Source of the DNA: Diacronema lutheri | Taxonomy: Eukaryota > Haptophyta > Pavlovophyceae > Pavlovales > Pavlovaceae | Assembly (NCBI GenBank): GCA_019448385.1 | Contig: JAGTXO010000011.1 | Location: 648,001-712,000, forward strand | DNA length: 64,000 nt | Reading direction: 5' to 3' | Shown here: positions 42,901-48,600 of the stretch, in pieces | How positions within the stretch are numbered: the stretch's first letter is position 1 | Layout: every line of letters begins with the position of its first letter | Notes under the pieces: model-generated | What the model saw: the letters and a program-made list of their open reading frames with translations, nothing else | Told to the model about the DNA's origin: nothing | Database searches by the model: none | Program-made: the position numbers and the translations under genes

Positions 42901-44371
42901 GCGGCGGGCTCGGCGGTGGTGGGCTAGGCGGCGGACTCGGCGGTGGCGGGCTAGGCGGCGGACTCGGCGGTGGCGGGCTAGGCGGCGAACTCGGCGGTGG
43001 CGGGCTAGGCAGCGAGCTCGGCGGTGGCGGGCTAGGCGGCGGACCCGGCGGTGGCGGGCTAGGCGGCGGGCTCGGCGGTGGCGGGCTAGGCGGCGAACTC
43101 GGCGGTGGCGGGCTAGGCGGCGAGCTCGGCGGTGGCGGGCTAGGCGGCGGGCTCGGTGGTGGCGGGCTAGGCGGCGGACTTGGTGGTGGCGGGCTAGGCG
43201 GCGAACTCGGCGGTGGCGGGCTAGGCGGCGGGCTCGGCGGTGGCGGGCTAGGCGGCGGACTTGGTGGTGGCGGGCTAGGCGGCGAGCTCGGCGGTGGCGG
43301 GCTAGGCGGCGGACTTGGTGGTGGCGGGCTAGGCGGCGAGCTCGGCGGTGGCGGGCTAGGCGGCGGGCTCGGCGGTGGCGGGCTAGGCGGCGGACTCGGC
43401 GGTGGCGGGCTAGGCGGCGGACTCGGCGGTGGCGGGCTAGGCGGCGAGCTCGGCGGTGGCGGGCTAGGCGGCGGGCTCGGCGATGGCGGGCTAGGCGGCG
43501 GGCTCGGCGGTGGCGGGCTGGATGGCGGGCTCGGTGTTGGCGGGCTTGGAGGCAGGCGGGGCGGTGGCGGGCTCGGCGGCGGCATGGGCGGCGGGCAGCT
43601 GAGTGGACGAAACAAGTCGCTGTCAAATGTCATATGAACCGAGCAGCCCTTGCCAAAGCACACGCCGGTGCGCGACTGCAGCGCGTGGTCGTTTGCCATC
43701 AGCTGGCCCTCGGCGTTGAGCGAACCCTCCGCCGGGCAGTCGTTGCCCGCGTTCAGCTGCTTCACCGCGTCAAATTGGAACGTGGGCGTGCTGTCCGCCG
43801 TAATCCCCGCGCTCACGTCAACTGTGCACGTGATTTGGGCGCATCGCGAAGTGCCCGGCGGGAAGGTGACGGCCGTGGCGGTCGCGATAGAACAGCGGCG
43901 TAGCAGAAAGCCGGTGCCGTTCAAGATGTCCACAAATTCATTGCCCTTGTTCAGATCACCCGTGAACGTGGCCGTGAGCTCGATGAGCGTCGGCCTCATC
44001 GCGTCGCCGCACGAATGCCACGACGTCGCGGACACGGGCGTCGTAGCCGGGACCAAACGCGGCGAGCGGCTTGCGGTGCATGGCCGCATGACCACAAAGG
44101 CGAACGCCAAGCGCGCGCCGAGCGCGCGAGTGGAACCCGAGCAATGCGAGCGCGCAGGCGTGGCGCGGCCGCGGGCCGCCCGCGCGCCATCGCGCATGTT
44201 TGCCGCCATGAGGTGCACCGCTGCGATAGCAAGCAACATGGCGGGTACCAGGTACGCGCTTGAAGTCAAAGACGAGCTCGTCAGCGCGAGATGCCGCCAT
44301 GCAGCGTGGGACACCAATCCCGTGCCTGCCACTGGCGTGGGCGCGTCCTCCTGCGTCCAACTAACGGACAT
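30905..44371 (-). CDS. giant SPPPSPPPP-stalk GPS/polycystin-1-like membrane protein
   Basis: One uninterrupted 4,488-codon frame. The ATG at 44371 is the longest; a later ATG in MLLAIAAVHLMA would give a cleaner signal peptide. Residues about 115-265 form a cysteine-containing head (RCAQITCTVDVS, NDCPAEGS, GVCFGKGCSV). Residues about 267-3429 are SPPPSPPPP repeats. A globular domain then leads to a GPS motif (about 3630-3665): CRFWDDASGAWAEEG, later LCTANHLTDF, with the HL-T autoproteolysis site of GAIN/GPS proteins. After it come about five membrane spans (LTVLVLLCIYLLMLYVGY; the ELCATAALVAAGAL region; AAELCALALVALSVSYPLC; TNGALVLCLSAATLAISL; WVLLALALEQGVKLLLLEPL). The order GPS, span, W-rich loop RWTVSWWLVRLPGE, two spans, long cytosolic region, two spans resembles polycystin-1 spans 1-5. 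PLAT and the channel-like spans are absent. A mechanosensor or adhesion receptor is inferred. Confidence 0.65.
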   Translation of the reverse strand: MSVSWTQEDAPTPVAGTGLVSHAAWRHLALTSSSLTSSAYLVPAMLLAIAAVHLMAANMRDGARAARGRATPARSHCSGSTRALGARLAFAFVVMRPCTASRSPRLVPATTPVSATSWHSCGDAMRPTLIELTATFTGDLNKGNEFVDILNGTGFLLRRCSIATATAVTFPPGTSRCAQITCTVDVSAGITADSTPTFQFDAVKQLNAGNDCPAEGSLNAEGQLMANDHALQSRTGVCFGKGCSVHMTFDSDLFRPLSCPPPMPPPSPPPPRLPPSPPTPSPPSSPPPPSPPPSPPSPSPPPSPPPPSSPPSPPPPSPPPSPPPPSPPPSPPPPSPPPSPPPPSSPPSPPPPSPPPSPPPPSSPPSPPPPSPPPSPPPPSPPPSPPPPSSPPSPPPPSPPPSPPPPSPPPSPPPPSSPPSPPPPSSPPSPPPPSPPPSPPPPGPPPSPPPPSSLPSPPPPSSPPSPPPPSPPPSPPPPSPPPSPPPPSPPPSPPPPSPPPSPPPPSSPPSPPPPSPPPSPPPPSPPPSPPPPSPPPSPPPPSSPPSQPPPSSPPSPPPPSPPPSPPPPSPPPSPPPPSSPPSPPPPSPPPSPPPPSPSPSPPPPSPPPSPPPPSSPPSPPPPSSPPSPPPPSPPPSPPPPRPPPSPPPPSPPPSPPPPSPPPSPPPPSPPPSPPPPSPPPSPPPPSPPPSPPPPSSPPSPPPPSPPPSPPPPSPPPSPPPPSPPPSPPPPSSPPSPPPPSPPPSPPPPSPPPSPPPPSPPPSPPPPSPPPSPPPPSPPPSPPPPSPPPSPPPPSPPPSPPPPSSPPSPSPPSPPPSPPPPRPPPSPPPPSLPPSPPPPSPPPSPPPPGPPPSPPPPSSPPSPPPPSSPPSPPPPSLPPSPPPPSPPPSPPPPSPPPSPPPPSLPPRPPPPSPPPSPPPPSPPPSPPPPSPPPIPPPPSSPPSPPPPSPPPSPPPPSSPPSPPPPSLPPSPPPPSPPPSPPPPSPPPSPPPPSPPPSPPPPSSPPSSPPPSPPPSPPPPSPPPSPPPPSPPPSPPPPSPPPSPPPPSPPPSPPPPSPPPSQPPPSSPPSPPPPSPPPSPPPPSSQPSPPPPSPPPSPPPPSSPPSPPPPSSPPSPPPPSSPPSPPPPSPPPSPPPPSPPPSPPPPSPPPSPSPPSPPPSPPPPSPPPSPPPPSSPPSPPPPSSPPSPPPPSSPPSPPPPSPPPSPPPPSLPLNPPPPSPPPSPPPPSPPPSPPSPSPPPSPPPPSSPPSPPPPSPPPSPPPPSPPPSPPPPSSPPSPPPPSPPPSPPPPSLPPSPPPPSPPPGSPPPSPPPSPPPPSPPPSPPPPSPPPSSPPPSPPPSPPPPSPPPSPPPPSSPPSPPPPSPPPSLPPPSSPPSPPPPSPPPSPPPPSLPPSPPPPSLPPSPPPPSPPPSPPPPSSPPSSPPPSLPPSPPPPSPPPSPPPPSLPPSPPPPSSPPSPPPPSPPPSPPPPSPPPSPPPPSPPPSPPPPSPPPSPPPPSPPPSPPPPSPPPSPPPPSSPPSPPPPSPPPSPPPPSPPPSPPPPSSPPSPSPPSPPPSPPPPRPPPSPPPPSLPPSPPPPSPPPSPPPPGPPPSPPPPSSPPSPPPPSSPPSPPPPSLPPSPPPPSPPPSPPPPSPPPSPPPPSLPPRPPPPSPPPSPPPPSPPPSPPPPSPPPIPPPPSSPPSPPPPSPPPSPPPPSSPPSPPPPSLPPSPPPPSPPPSPPPPSPPPSPPPPSPPPSPPPPSSPPSSPPPSPPPSPPPPSPPPSPPPPSPPPSPPPPSPPPSPPPPSPPPSPPPPSPPPSQPPPSSPPSPPPPSPPPSPPPPSSQPSPPPPSPPPSPPPPSSPPSPPPPSSPPSPPPPSSPPSPPPPSPPPSPPPPSPPPSPPPPSPPPSPSPPSPPPSPPPPSPPPSPPPPSSPPSPPPPSSPPSPPPPSSPPSPPPPSPPPSPPPPSLPLNPPPPSPPPSPPPPSPPPSPPPPSPPPSPPTPSSPPRLLPPSPPPSPPPPSPPPSPSPPSPPPSPPTPSPPPSPPPPSSPPSPPPPSLPPSPPPPSSPPSPPPPSLPPSPPPPSSPPSPPPPSPPPSPPPPSSPPSPPPPSPPPSPPPPSSPPSPPPPSPPPSPPPPSPPPSPPPPSSPPSPSPPSPPPSPPPPRPPPSPPPPSLPPSPPPPSPPPSPPPPGPPPSPPPPSSPPSPPPPSSPPSPPPPSLPPSPPPPSPPPSPPPPSPPPSPPPPSPPPSPPPPSPPPSPPPPSSPPSPPPPSPPPSPPPPSSPPSPPPPSPPPSPPPPSPPPSPPPPSSPPSPPPPSLPPSPPPPSLPPSPPPPSPPPSPPPPSPPPSPPPPSSPPRPPPPSPPPSPPPPSPPPSPPPPSSPPSPPPPSPPPSSPPPSSPPSPPPPSPPPSPPPPSPPPSPPPPSPPPSPSPPSPPPSPPPPSPPPSPPPPSSPPSPSPPSPPPSPPPPRPPPSPPPPSLPPSPPPPSPPPSPPPPSSQPSPPPPSPPPSPPPPSSPPSPPPPSSPPSPPPPSPPPSPPPPSPPPSPPPPSPPPSPPPPSPPPSPPTPSSPPRLLPPSPPPSPPPPSPPPSPSPPSPPPSPPTPSPPPSPPPPSPPPSPPPPSLPPSPPPPSSPPSPPPPSPPPSPPPPSPPPSPPPPSSPPSPPPPSPPPSPPPPSLPPSPPPPSSPPSPPPPSPPPSPPPPSSPPSPPPPSPPPSPPPPSPPPSPPPPSSPPRPPPPSPPPSPPPPSPPPSPPPPSSPPSPPPPSPPPSPPPPSSPPSPPPPSPPPSPPPPSPPPSPPPPSPPPSPSPPSPPPSPPPPSPPPSPPPPSSPPSPPPPSLPPSPPPPSSPPSPPPPSLPPSPPPPSSPPSPPPPSPPPSPPPPSSPPSPPPPSPPPSPPPPSLPPSPPPPSSPPSPPPPSPPPSPPPPSPPPSPPPPSPPPSPPTPSSPPRLLPPSPPPSPPPPSPPPSPSPPSPPPSPPTPSPPPSPPPPSPPPSPPPPSSPPRLLPPSPPPSLPPPSPPPSPPPPSSPPRLLPPSPPPSPPPPSPPPSPPPPSSPPSPPPPSPPPSPPPPSPPPSPPPPSSPPSPPPPSLPPSPPPPSPPPSPPPPSPPPSPPPPRPPPSPPPPSPPPSPPPPSSPPSPPPPSPPPSPPPPSPPPSPPPPSSPPSPPPPSPPPSPPPPILPPSPPPPSPPPSPPPPSPPPSPPPPSPPPSPPPPSPPPSPPPPSPPPSPPPPSSPPSPPPPSPPPSPPPPSSPPSPPPPSPPPSPPPPSPPPSPPPPSSPPSPPPPSPPPSPPPPSSPPSPPPPSSPPSPPSPSLPPSPPPPSSPPSPPPPSSPPSPPPPSPSPSPPPPSPPPSPPPPSSPPSPPPPSSPPSPPPPSPPPSPPPPRPPPSPPPPSPPPSPPPPSPPPSPPPPSPPPSPPPPSPPPSPPPPSPPPSPPPPSPPPSPPPRGSEAAIDALRAAVGAYVAFIDAGAQLSSVEAQDEALALADAISIAMDDLIVARQAALAPGETVTHSVETAFGAVRSALERVPPTTLAPSPRNATVRAGGAFLTVPPSAWADLLAAGELSAPSLEVVNDLYLSIVVWPFNFRAFAFVPPQPAPTELGGPLVSATLWQGEVQVLVEALEPPLLLGLPSAEPANVTDSEDAWGCRFWDDASGAWAEEGTGRAPANEAGMTLCTANHLTDFVAVVLRAQGGQVANSSGALPASGGSAATAPSDGSGGLLTLLDENALIDAGSGLANAGPAALTVLVLLCIYLLMLYVGYKHDSALAKEPRVPRWKVREYDGVWAQYAAALLPRWTVSWWLVRLPGEPVTAKQRATVTYNVLQSELCATAALVAAGALGRPASPRAAELCALALVALSVSYPLCAALHRLYAWADRRAPLAALAAERLTRLARRKAQTESRRNSLARRLSLGGGGGGQAAAAGDDGALAARTPAGSEPTPQPPPRRGKGQAVKGGEPNAAARWVEALQSASEPALREGTGLLYVCPPLVGHSGQRSSLLAHNGSSRGALAAAKAASRRKLVLMPAEALLRVETAFGEMVGFFVPTRAEPRDDVPPDAASGRTPGASADGGLLDRAFAGVGAVLGGLFGALRSAASAARHDARPSSPGGAHVALPIVRHSASLAFVQVQLVEARQPMAGAQAAKMFYRNSPILAQLAAERNVPMVAVLPIAKADVRAESSNASSSSSTSAHRAIESADVFVEPDVACARLLAAMARARAAAAGRSAPADPFAIGATSIVPGGAARETSLAAAPTVASIERACGLSEARLDAAELWWSRPRRWRHRIAWATNGALVLCLSAATLAISLTSAAVTARPGVWTQWVLLALALEQGVKLLLLEPLLAAAALALRAALPERTVRALRLAPPDEAPADRERRLSRAASSGSGRQRPVSRLASMDSDSAVAPLERTAAHDRAAPVAAETAGDGGARALHVAAALAAATRPPRIAEEAASADGDARRRESRGAARCALPPWPGEARPPAVQSARAETQSGYGASACGHGEQP
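38463..39828. repeat. segmental duplication inside the array, copy A
   Basis: About 1,366 bp matches 40677-42042 at an offset of exactly 2,214 bp (82 units). Shared rare landmarks include a GGTTAAGCGGC variant, two GATGGGCTAGG/TGGCTGGCTAGG variants, CTAGGCTGCGAG, GGGATAGGC and GGGCGAGGC. Only one difference was noticed by eye (near 39,080 versus 41,295). Confidence 0.85.
40677..42042. repeat. segmental duplication inside the array, copy B
   Basis: Second copy of 38463-39828. The copies diverge at 39829/42043 (GAG against GGG) and left of 38463/40677, which sets the visible borders. Near identity suggests a recent event such as unequal crossing-over, or an assembly duplication. Confidence 0.85.
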
Positions 44372-44487
44372 GACCTTTAACTATGGGAATGACTCTAATA
44401 CCCATAACGGTTGCTTTTAAAAAGCGAGCCGAGTGTCTTTTTTAACCGCTCAAGCCGAGTGTCGCTCAGGGTGGCGCCCCGTCGCAC

Positions 44488-45645
44488 TCAGCGGCAGCGT
44501 TCGCGCACCCAACGCAGCACCTCGAGCTGCGCGCCATCGGCCAGCGCCGACGCGCCCTCGGCGCCGCGGCGGCCGCGCGGCGCCGCCGTCCATTCGCCGC
44601 AGCCCTGCGCGCGCGCCCAGCGCAGCGTGGCCATGTCGCCGCCGGCCGCGGCCGCGAGGCACACCTGCGAGTCCCAATCGCAGCCCTCGGCACGCGCCCA
44701 CATCAGGACGGGCAGGTGCGCGCCCGCCGACGCGGCGCAGCACGTGCTGCCGTCCCACGCGCAACCTTCCGCGCGCAACCAGCGGAGCACGTCCAGGTGG
44801 CCGGCGCGCGCCGCCGCGGCGCATGTGCTTGGCCCCCACGCGCAGCCACGCGCGCGGAGCAGCGCAAGGACGGGCACGTGGCCACCCGCCGCCGCCGCAT
44901 CGCACGCGCTCGGCCCTGCGGGGCAGCCATGCGCAAGCGCCCAGCGCAAAACCTCGAGGTGGCCCTGGTGCGCCGCGGCGACGCTCGTGCCCACGGCCCA
45001 TGCGTACTCGTTGAGCCGGAGCCATTGCAGCGCGTGCAGGTGCCCGCCGCGCGCTGCCGCTTCGCACGCGCGCGCGTCGCGCGGGCACGCGTGCGCGCTG
45101 AGATGCGCGAGCGCGGCGATGTGCCCGTTGCCCGCCGCGCGCACGGCCGTTGTCGCGCTCCATGCGCAGCCGCGCGCGCGCGCGTAGCGGATGATATGCA
45201 CATGCCCGGCCGCCGCTGCCGCCTCGCACGTGCTCGCCGCCCAGCGCAGCCCGAGCTCGTCGCGCAGGTGCGCGAGCGTGTCGAGCGCGCCGGCGGCTGC
45301 CGCGAGCGCGCACATGCGCTCGTCGGAGAGGCGAAAGTTCGGTTGCGCCCAGGCCCAGCGCGTGCGCGCGACGGAGCAAAGCATCGACGAGCGCGTCTTG
45401 CGGCGCGGCCTCGGCGCGTGGTCGCGGAACACGCGGCACGTCGAGCGGAAGCAGCACAGGTCGTCCTCGGCGACCTGCGCTGCCACGGCGCGCAGCGCGT
45501 CGCCGGAGAGCACGTGAACGAGCGCGCCTGGCGCACAGGCCGACGCGGGCTCAGCGGGCACGCCGCGCCACGCTCGCTGCGGCGGCGACTCCGCGCCCTC
45601 CTCCTCCTCGGACGACCACTCAATTGCGTCAACGTCGCCCCCCAT
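44488..45645 (-). CDS. ankyrin-repeat protein with F-box-like N-terminus
   Basis: 385 aa from the ATG at 45645; a GTG further upstream is not used. After an acidic start (IEWSSEEEEG) a segment ALVHVLSGDALRAVAAQVAE then CCFRSTCRVFRD has the L-x-x-I/V...C-x-x-x-C/S-R-x-F/W layout of an F-box-like helix bundle. From about residue 100 to the end run some nine to ten degenerate ankyrin repeats of the protist and giant-virus style: AAARGGHLHALQWLRLNEYAW, AAAHQGHLEVLRWALAHGCP, AAARAGHLDVLRWLRAEGCAW. F-box/ankyrin proteins of this kind are expanded in algae; substrate recognition for ubiquitin ligases is a reasonable but unproven role. Its ATG is only 26 bp from that of the divergent protease gene. 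Confidence 0.75.
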   Translation of the reverse strand: MGGDVDAIEWSSEEEEGAESPPQRAWRGVPAEPASACAPGALVHVLSGDALRAVAAQVAEDDLCCFRSTCRVFRDHAPRPRRKTRSSMLCSVARTRWAWAQPNFRLSDERMCALAAAAGALDTLAHLRDELGLRWAASTCEAAAAAGHVHIIRYARARGCAWSATTAVRAAGNGHIAALAHLSAHACPRDARACEAAARGGHLHALQWLRLNEYAWAVGTSVAAAHQGHLEVLRWALAHGCPAGPSACDAAAAGGHVPVLALLRARGCAWGPSTCAAAARAGHLDVLRWLRAEGCAWDGSTCCAASAGAHLPVLMWARAEGCDWDSQVCLAAAAGGDMATLRWARAQGCGEWTAAPRGRRGAEGASALADGAQLEVLRWVRERCR

Positions 45646-45671
45646 CGTGGTGTGTTCCACGGGCGGGAAAG
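45646..45671. promoter_or_regulatory. 26-bp gap between divergent start codons
   Basis: Too short to hold two promoters. Either the 5' ends of the two transcripts overlap, or the protease gene has an upstream exon lying antisense to the ankyrin gene. An AG directly before the protease ATG (45670-45671) could be a splice acceptor. Confidence 0.4.
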
Positions 45672-48600
45672 ATGCGCGTTCCACCGGAGCTCGTCGTCGT
45701 GTTCACAGGCGCCGACGAGCTCGCCACGTTACGAGGCGTGGCGGCGGCGGCGCTCCGCGAGCTCGACTGGCAATACGCCTTCGTGCCGCAGCCCTTCGAC
45801 GCGCGCGTCGGGCCCGAGCGAAGCGACCTGCTCGTCGTGCGGCTGGAGGACCGCGCGGCGGATGGCGCGTGCTGCGCAGAGCGCGGCGCGCCGAGCGACC
45901 TGTCGTCCGCGCTGAAGCGGGCCGAGGCGCTGCTGCTGCGCGCGCCGCGCGTGTCGCTCGTTGCGCCGCAGCGCGTGCACTCGGCGTTACGCGGCGAGCG
46001 TAGGCCGCTCGCGGCCGGCGGCTGGACGCCTCCGCAGCCGCCGACCGGCCCGATGGCGCAGGTGGTGGACGCGCTCGGCGTGCGCGCGCTGTGGTCGGTG
46101 GGCATCCGCGGCGCGGGTGTACACGTCGCCATCTTTGACACAGGCCTTTCCGTCGGCCAGCCGTGCCTCGCGCACGTCGTCTCGAAGACGGACTGGACGG
46201 GCGATGGCGAGCTGACCGACCGCGTGGGGCATGGGACCTTCATGGCGGGCGCGATTGGCAACACGTGCGGCTGCCTCGGGCTCGCGCCCGACGTGCGGCT
46301 GCACATCTACCGCGTGTTTAACTCGCGCGCCGAGAGCAAGACCGCGTGGCTCGTCAAGGCGCTCGCGCACGCGGTCGAGAGCGGCGTGCACCTGATCAAC
46401 CTGAGCATGGGGGGCCCGGACTTTTCAGACGAGCTTTTTACGCGCGCTGTGGACGATGCGGTGGGCCGCGGCGTCATCGTCGCGTCAGGTATCGGCAACT
46501 CGGGCCCGTTGTGGGGCACGTCGCTCAACCCGGCCGACCAGCCCTCCGTCGTTGGCGTCGGCTCGCTCGCGGCCACGCCGGGCGGCATCGCGCGCTGGTC
46601 GTCGCGCGGCGGCACCAAGCAGGAAGTTCCGGACGGTCCTGGGCGCGCCAAGCCGGACGTGCTCACGGTCGGCGCATACTGGGCGGCGAAGCAGGGCGGC
46701 GGGTGCCAGTTCCAGTGGGGCACGTCCGTCAGTTGCCCCGTCGTCGCCGCCACCCTCGCGCTCGTGCTGAGCGCGCTGCCCGCCGAGCAGCGCGCTCGCA
46801 TCAACCCGGGCGCGGCGCACCAGCTCCTGCTCGAGGCCGCGCGGCCGATCGGCAACTCGTCCGTGTACGAGTCGGGCGCGGGCGCGCTTGACATCGCGGG
46901 CACGCTCGAGCGCGCGCGCGCCTACGTGCCCCACGCCAGCGCCTTTCCGCACGAGCTCGACCTGTGCGCCACGCAGTGCAGCCGCGCGCTTGCCGACCCG
47001 GATGCGCGCACGCCGACGAAACGCGGGCGCGCGGACGGAGCGGGCGGGGCCAGCGCGGTCGGCGGCGAGCGCGCGTCGCAATGGCCGCTATGCACGCAGC
47101 CCGTGCACGCGCTCGGCTCGTTCGTGGATTTCAACCTCACGTTGCTCTCAGGCGTTTCGGCACGCAGCGCGCTCCGCAAACCGCCATCGTGGCGGCCCGC
47201 GCGCCGCGCGCACGAGCAGCTTCTCCGCTTCGATTACGAGGCGTCAGCGAGCGCGGCGCTGTGGCCGTACGGCGGCGGTATCGGCGTGCGCGTTCGCGCG
47301 ACCGCTGCCGCCGCCGACTTCTCCGGCTGCGTCGAGGGCACGCTCGTCTTCGAGCTCGCGCCGGACGGGGGCGCGCTCGCGCCGGCCGTGCGCCGCGCCG
47401 GCCGCGCGGACACGTCCGTCGTGCGCGTGCGCGCGCGCGTGCGCGTGCGGCCGGCGCCGCCTCGCTCCATGCGCCTCCTCTTCGATTTGGGCCACTCGCT
47501 GCTGTACCCGCGCGTCGAGGTGCCTTCCGACGACAACCTCCATGGCTCGGGCGGCGGTTACGGAATGTTTGATTGGCTCGGCGACTCGCCCCTCACGAAT
47601 TACGCCGGCCTCTTCGCCGAGCTCGGCCGGCGCGGCTTCGACGTGGACACGACGACGGAGCCGCTCACGCGCTTCAACGCCTCGCACTACGGCGCGCTCG
47701 TCCTGTGCGACCCGGAAGACTTCTTCACCGACGACGAGGTTCTGAAAATCGGCGCCGACGTCAGCGTGCGCGGGCTCGGCCTCGTCGTCCTCGCCGACTG
47801 GCACGACGTGCCGCTGCAGCGCTCGCTTGGCGCGCCGGTCGGCGGCTCCAACGTGCCCGCGCTCAACGCGCTCCTTGGGCCGCTTGGCCTCGCGCTTGGC
47901 GGAGTTGCGCGCACCGGAACCGTTCGTGTGCCGGGCGGCGGTGCGGCTGGCGGCAACGCGCCGCCGGCTGGCGATGGCGCGCGCGGTGAGCGCAGCGAGG
48001 GCGGCGATGGCGGCAAGGGCGACGCGCTCGCGTTCGCGTCGGGATCGTGCATCGCGCGGGCGCCCGCTGGCGCCCGCCTGCTGAGCGGCGACTTGCGGCG
48101 CGACGCTGCCGTCCTGCGCGTCGTGGACACGGCCGCGCGCGCGCGCGAGCGCGAGCGCGAGCCGGGCCGCGATGTGGAGCGCGGCCCGGACCGAGCTTCG
48201 GGCGGCGGTCCGAAAGGCTCGACCAAGGCTCGGTCCGGGTCGCGGTCCGGGTCGCGGTCCGGGTCGCGGTCCGGGTCGCGGGCCTTGTCGGCAGGCGTTT
48301 CGTCAGCGGGCCTTAATCGCACCTCGCGCGCGCCCGCGCTGCTGGCGGTCGCCGAGACGCACGTGCGCGCGCGGCAGCCATGGGACGCGAGCGCCGAGGG
48401 ACTGGGCGGCGGTGGCGCGGCCGCGCGCGCGCGCCGGGCGCTCGGCGGCGCGGACGCGACCGTGGTGCCCAGCATGGTGGCGCACGCGCGGCGCGCGTCG
48501 TTGGGCGCGGTCGAGCGCGTCGCGGTCCTCGCGCTCGCGCAGCCTGCGAGCGACGAGGGCGGGCGGCGCGGCGTGGTCGAGCGGGCGCGGCGCGTCAACT

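Larger units (their letters stand above)
34084..43570 (-). repeat. coding 27-bp minisatellite, about 350 units
   Basis: About 9.5 kb of a 27-bp unit, on the plus strand GGCGGGCTAGGCGGCGGGCT and the next seven bases, encoding SPPPSPPPP on the minus strand. Variants mostly change one of the two serine-linked codons: SSPP, SLPP, SQPP, RPP, GPP, LLPPS. Distances between identical rare variants are exact multiples of 27: the GGACCC variant recurs at 37858, 39613, 41827 and 43042 (65, 82 and 45 units apart), so the register is kept throughout. Coordinates in assemblies of such arrays can be collapsed or expanded. Confidence 0.95.

Noticed and set aside
34084-43570. Regular repeats considered as a CRISPR array or centromeric satellite
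   Set aside because: No unique spacers; the unit is coding and flanked by unique exonic sequence in the same frame.
33994-43626. Minus-strand frame of about 3,200 residues with ARRLARHRR repeats
   Set aside because: Same repeat read in another phase. No signal peptide, domain or conserved flank; rich in Arg/His only because of base composition.
33702-43637. Plus-strand frame of more than 3,300 residues made of GGGLGGGLGG repeats, opposite the giant gene
   Set aside because: It is the reverse of the 27-bp repeat; the unit has no stop in this frame, so openness is a by-product. It starts and ends in sequence without protein character, whereas the minus frame continues into GPS and membrane domains.
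44372-44487. TATGGG...CCCATA inverted repeat and twice-occurring GCCGAGTGTC near 44,385-44,465
   Set aside because: Arms of 6 bp and a 10-bp direct repeat are too short to claim a terminator, attachment site or regulatory element.
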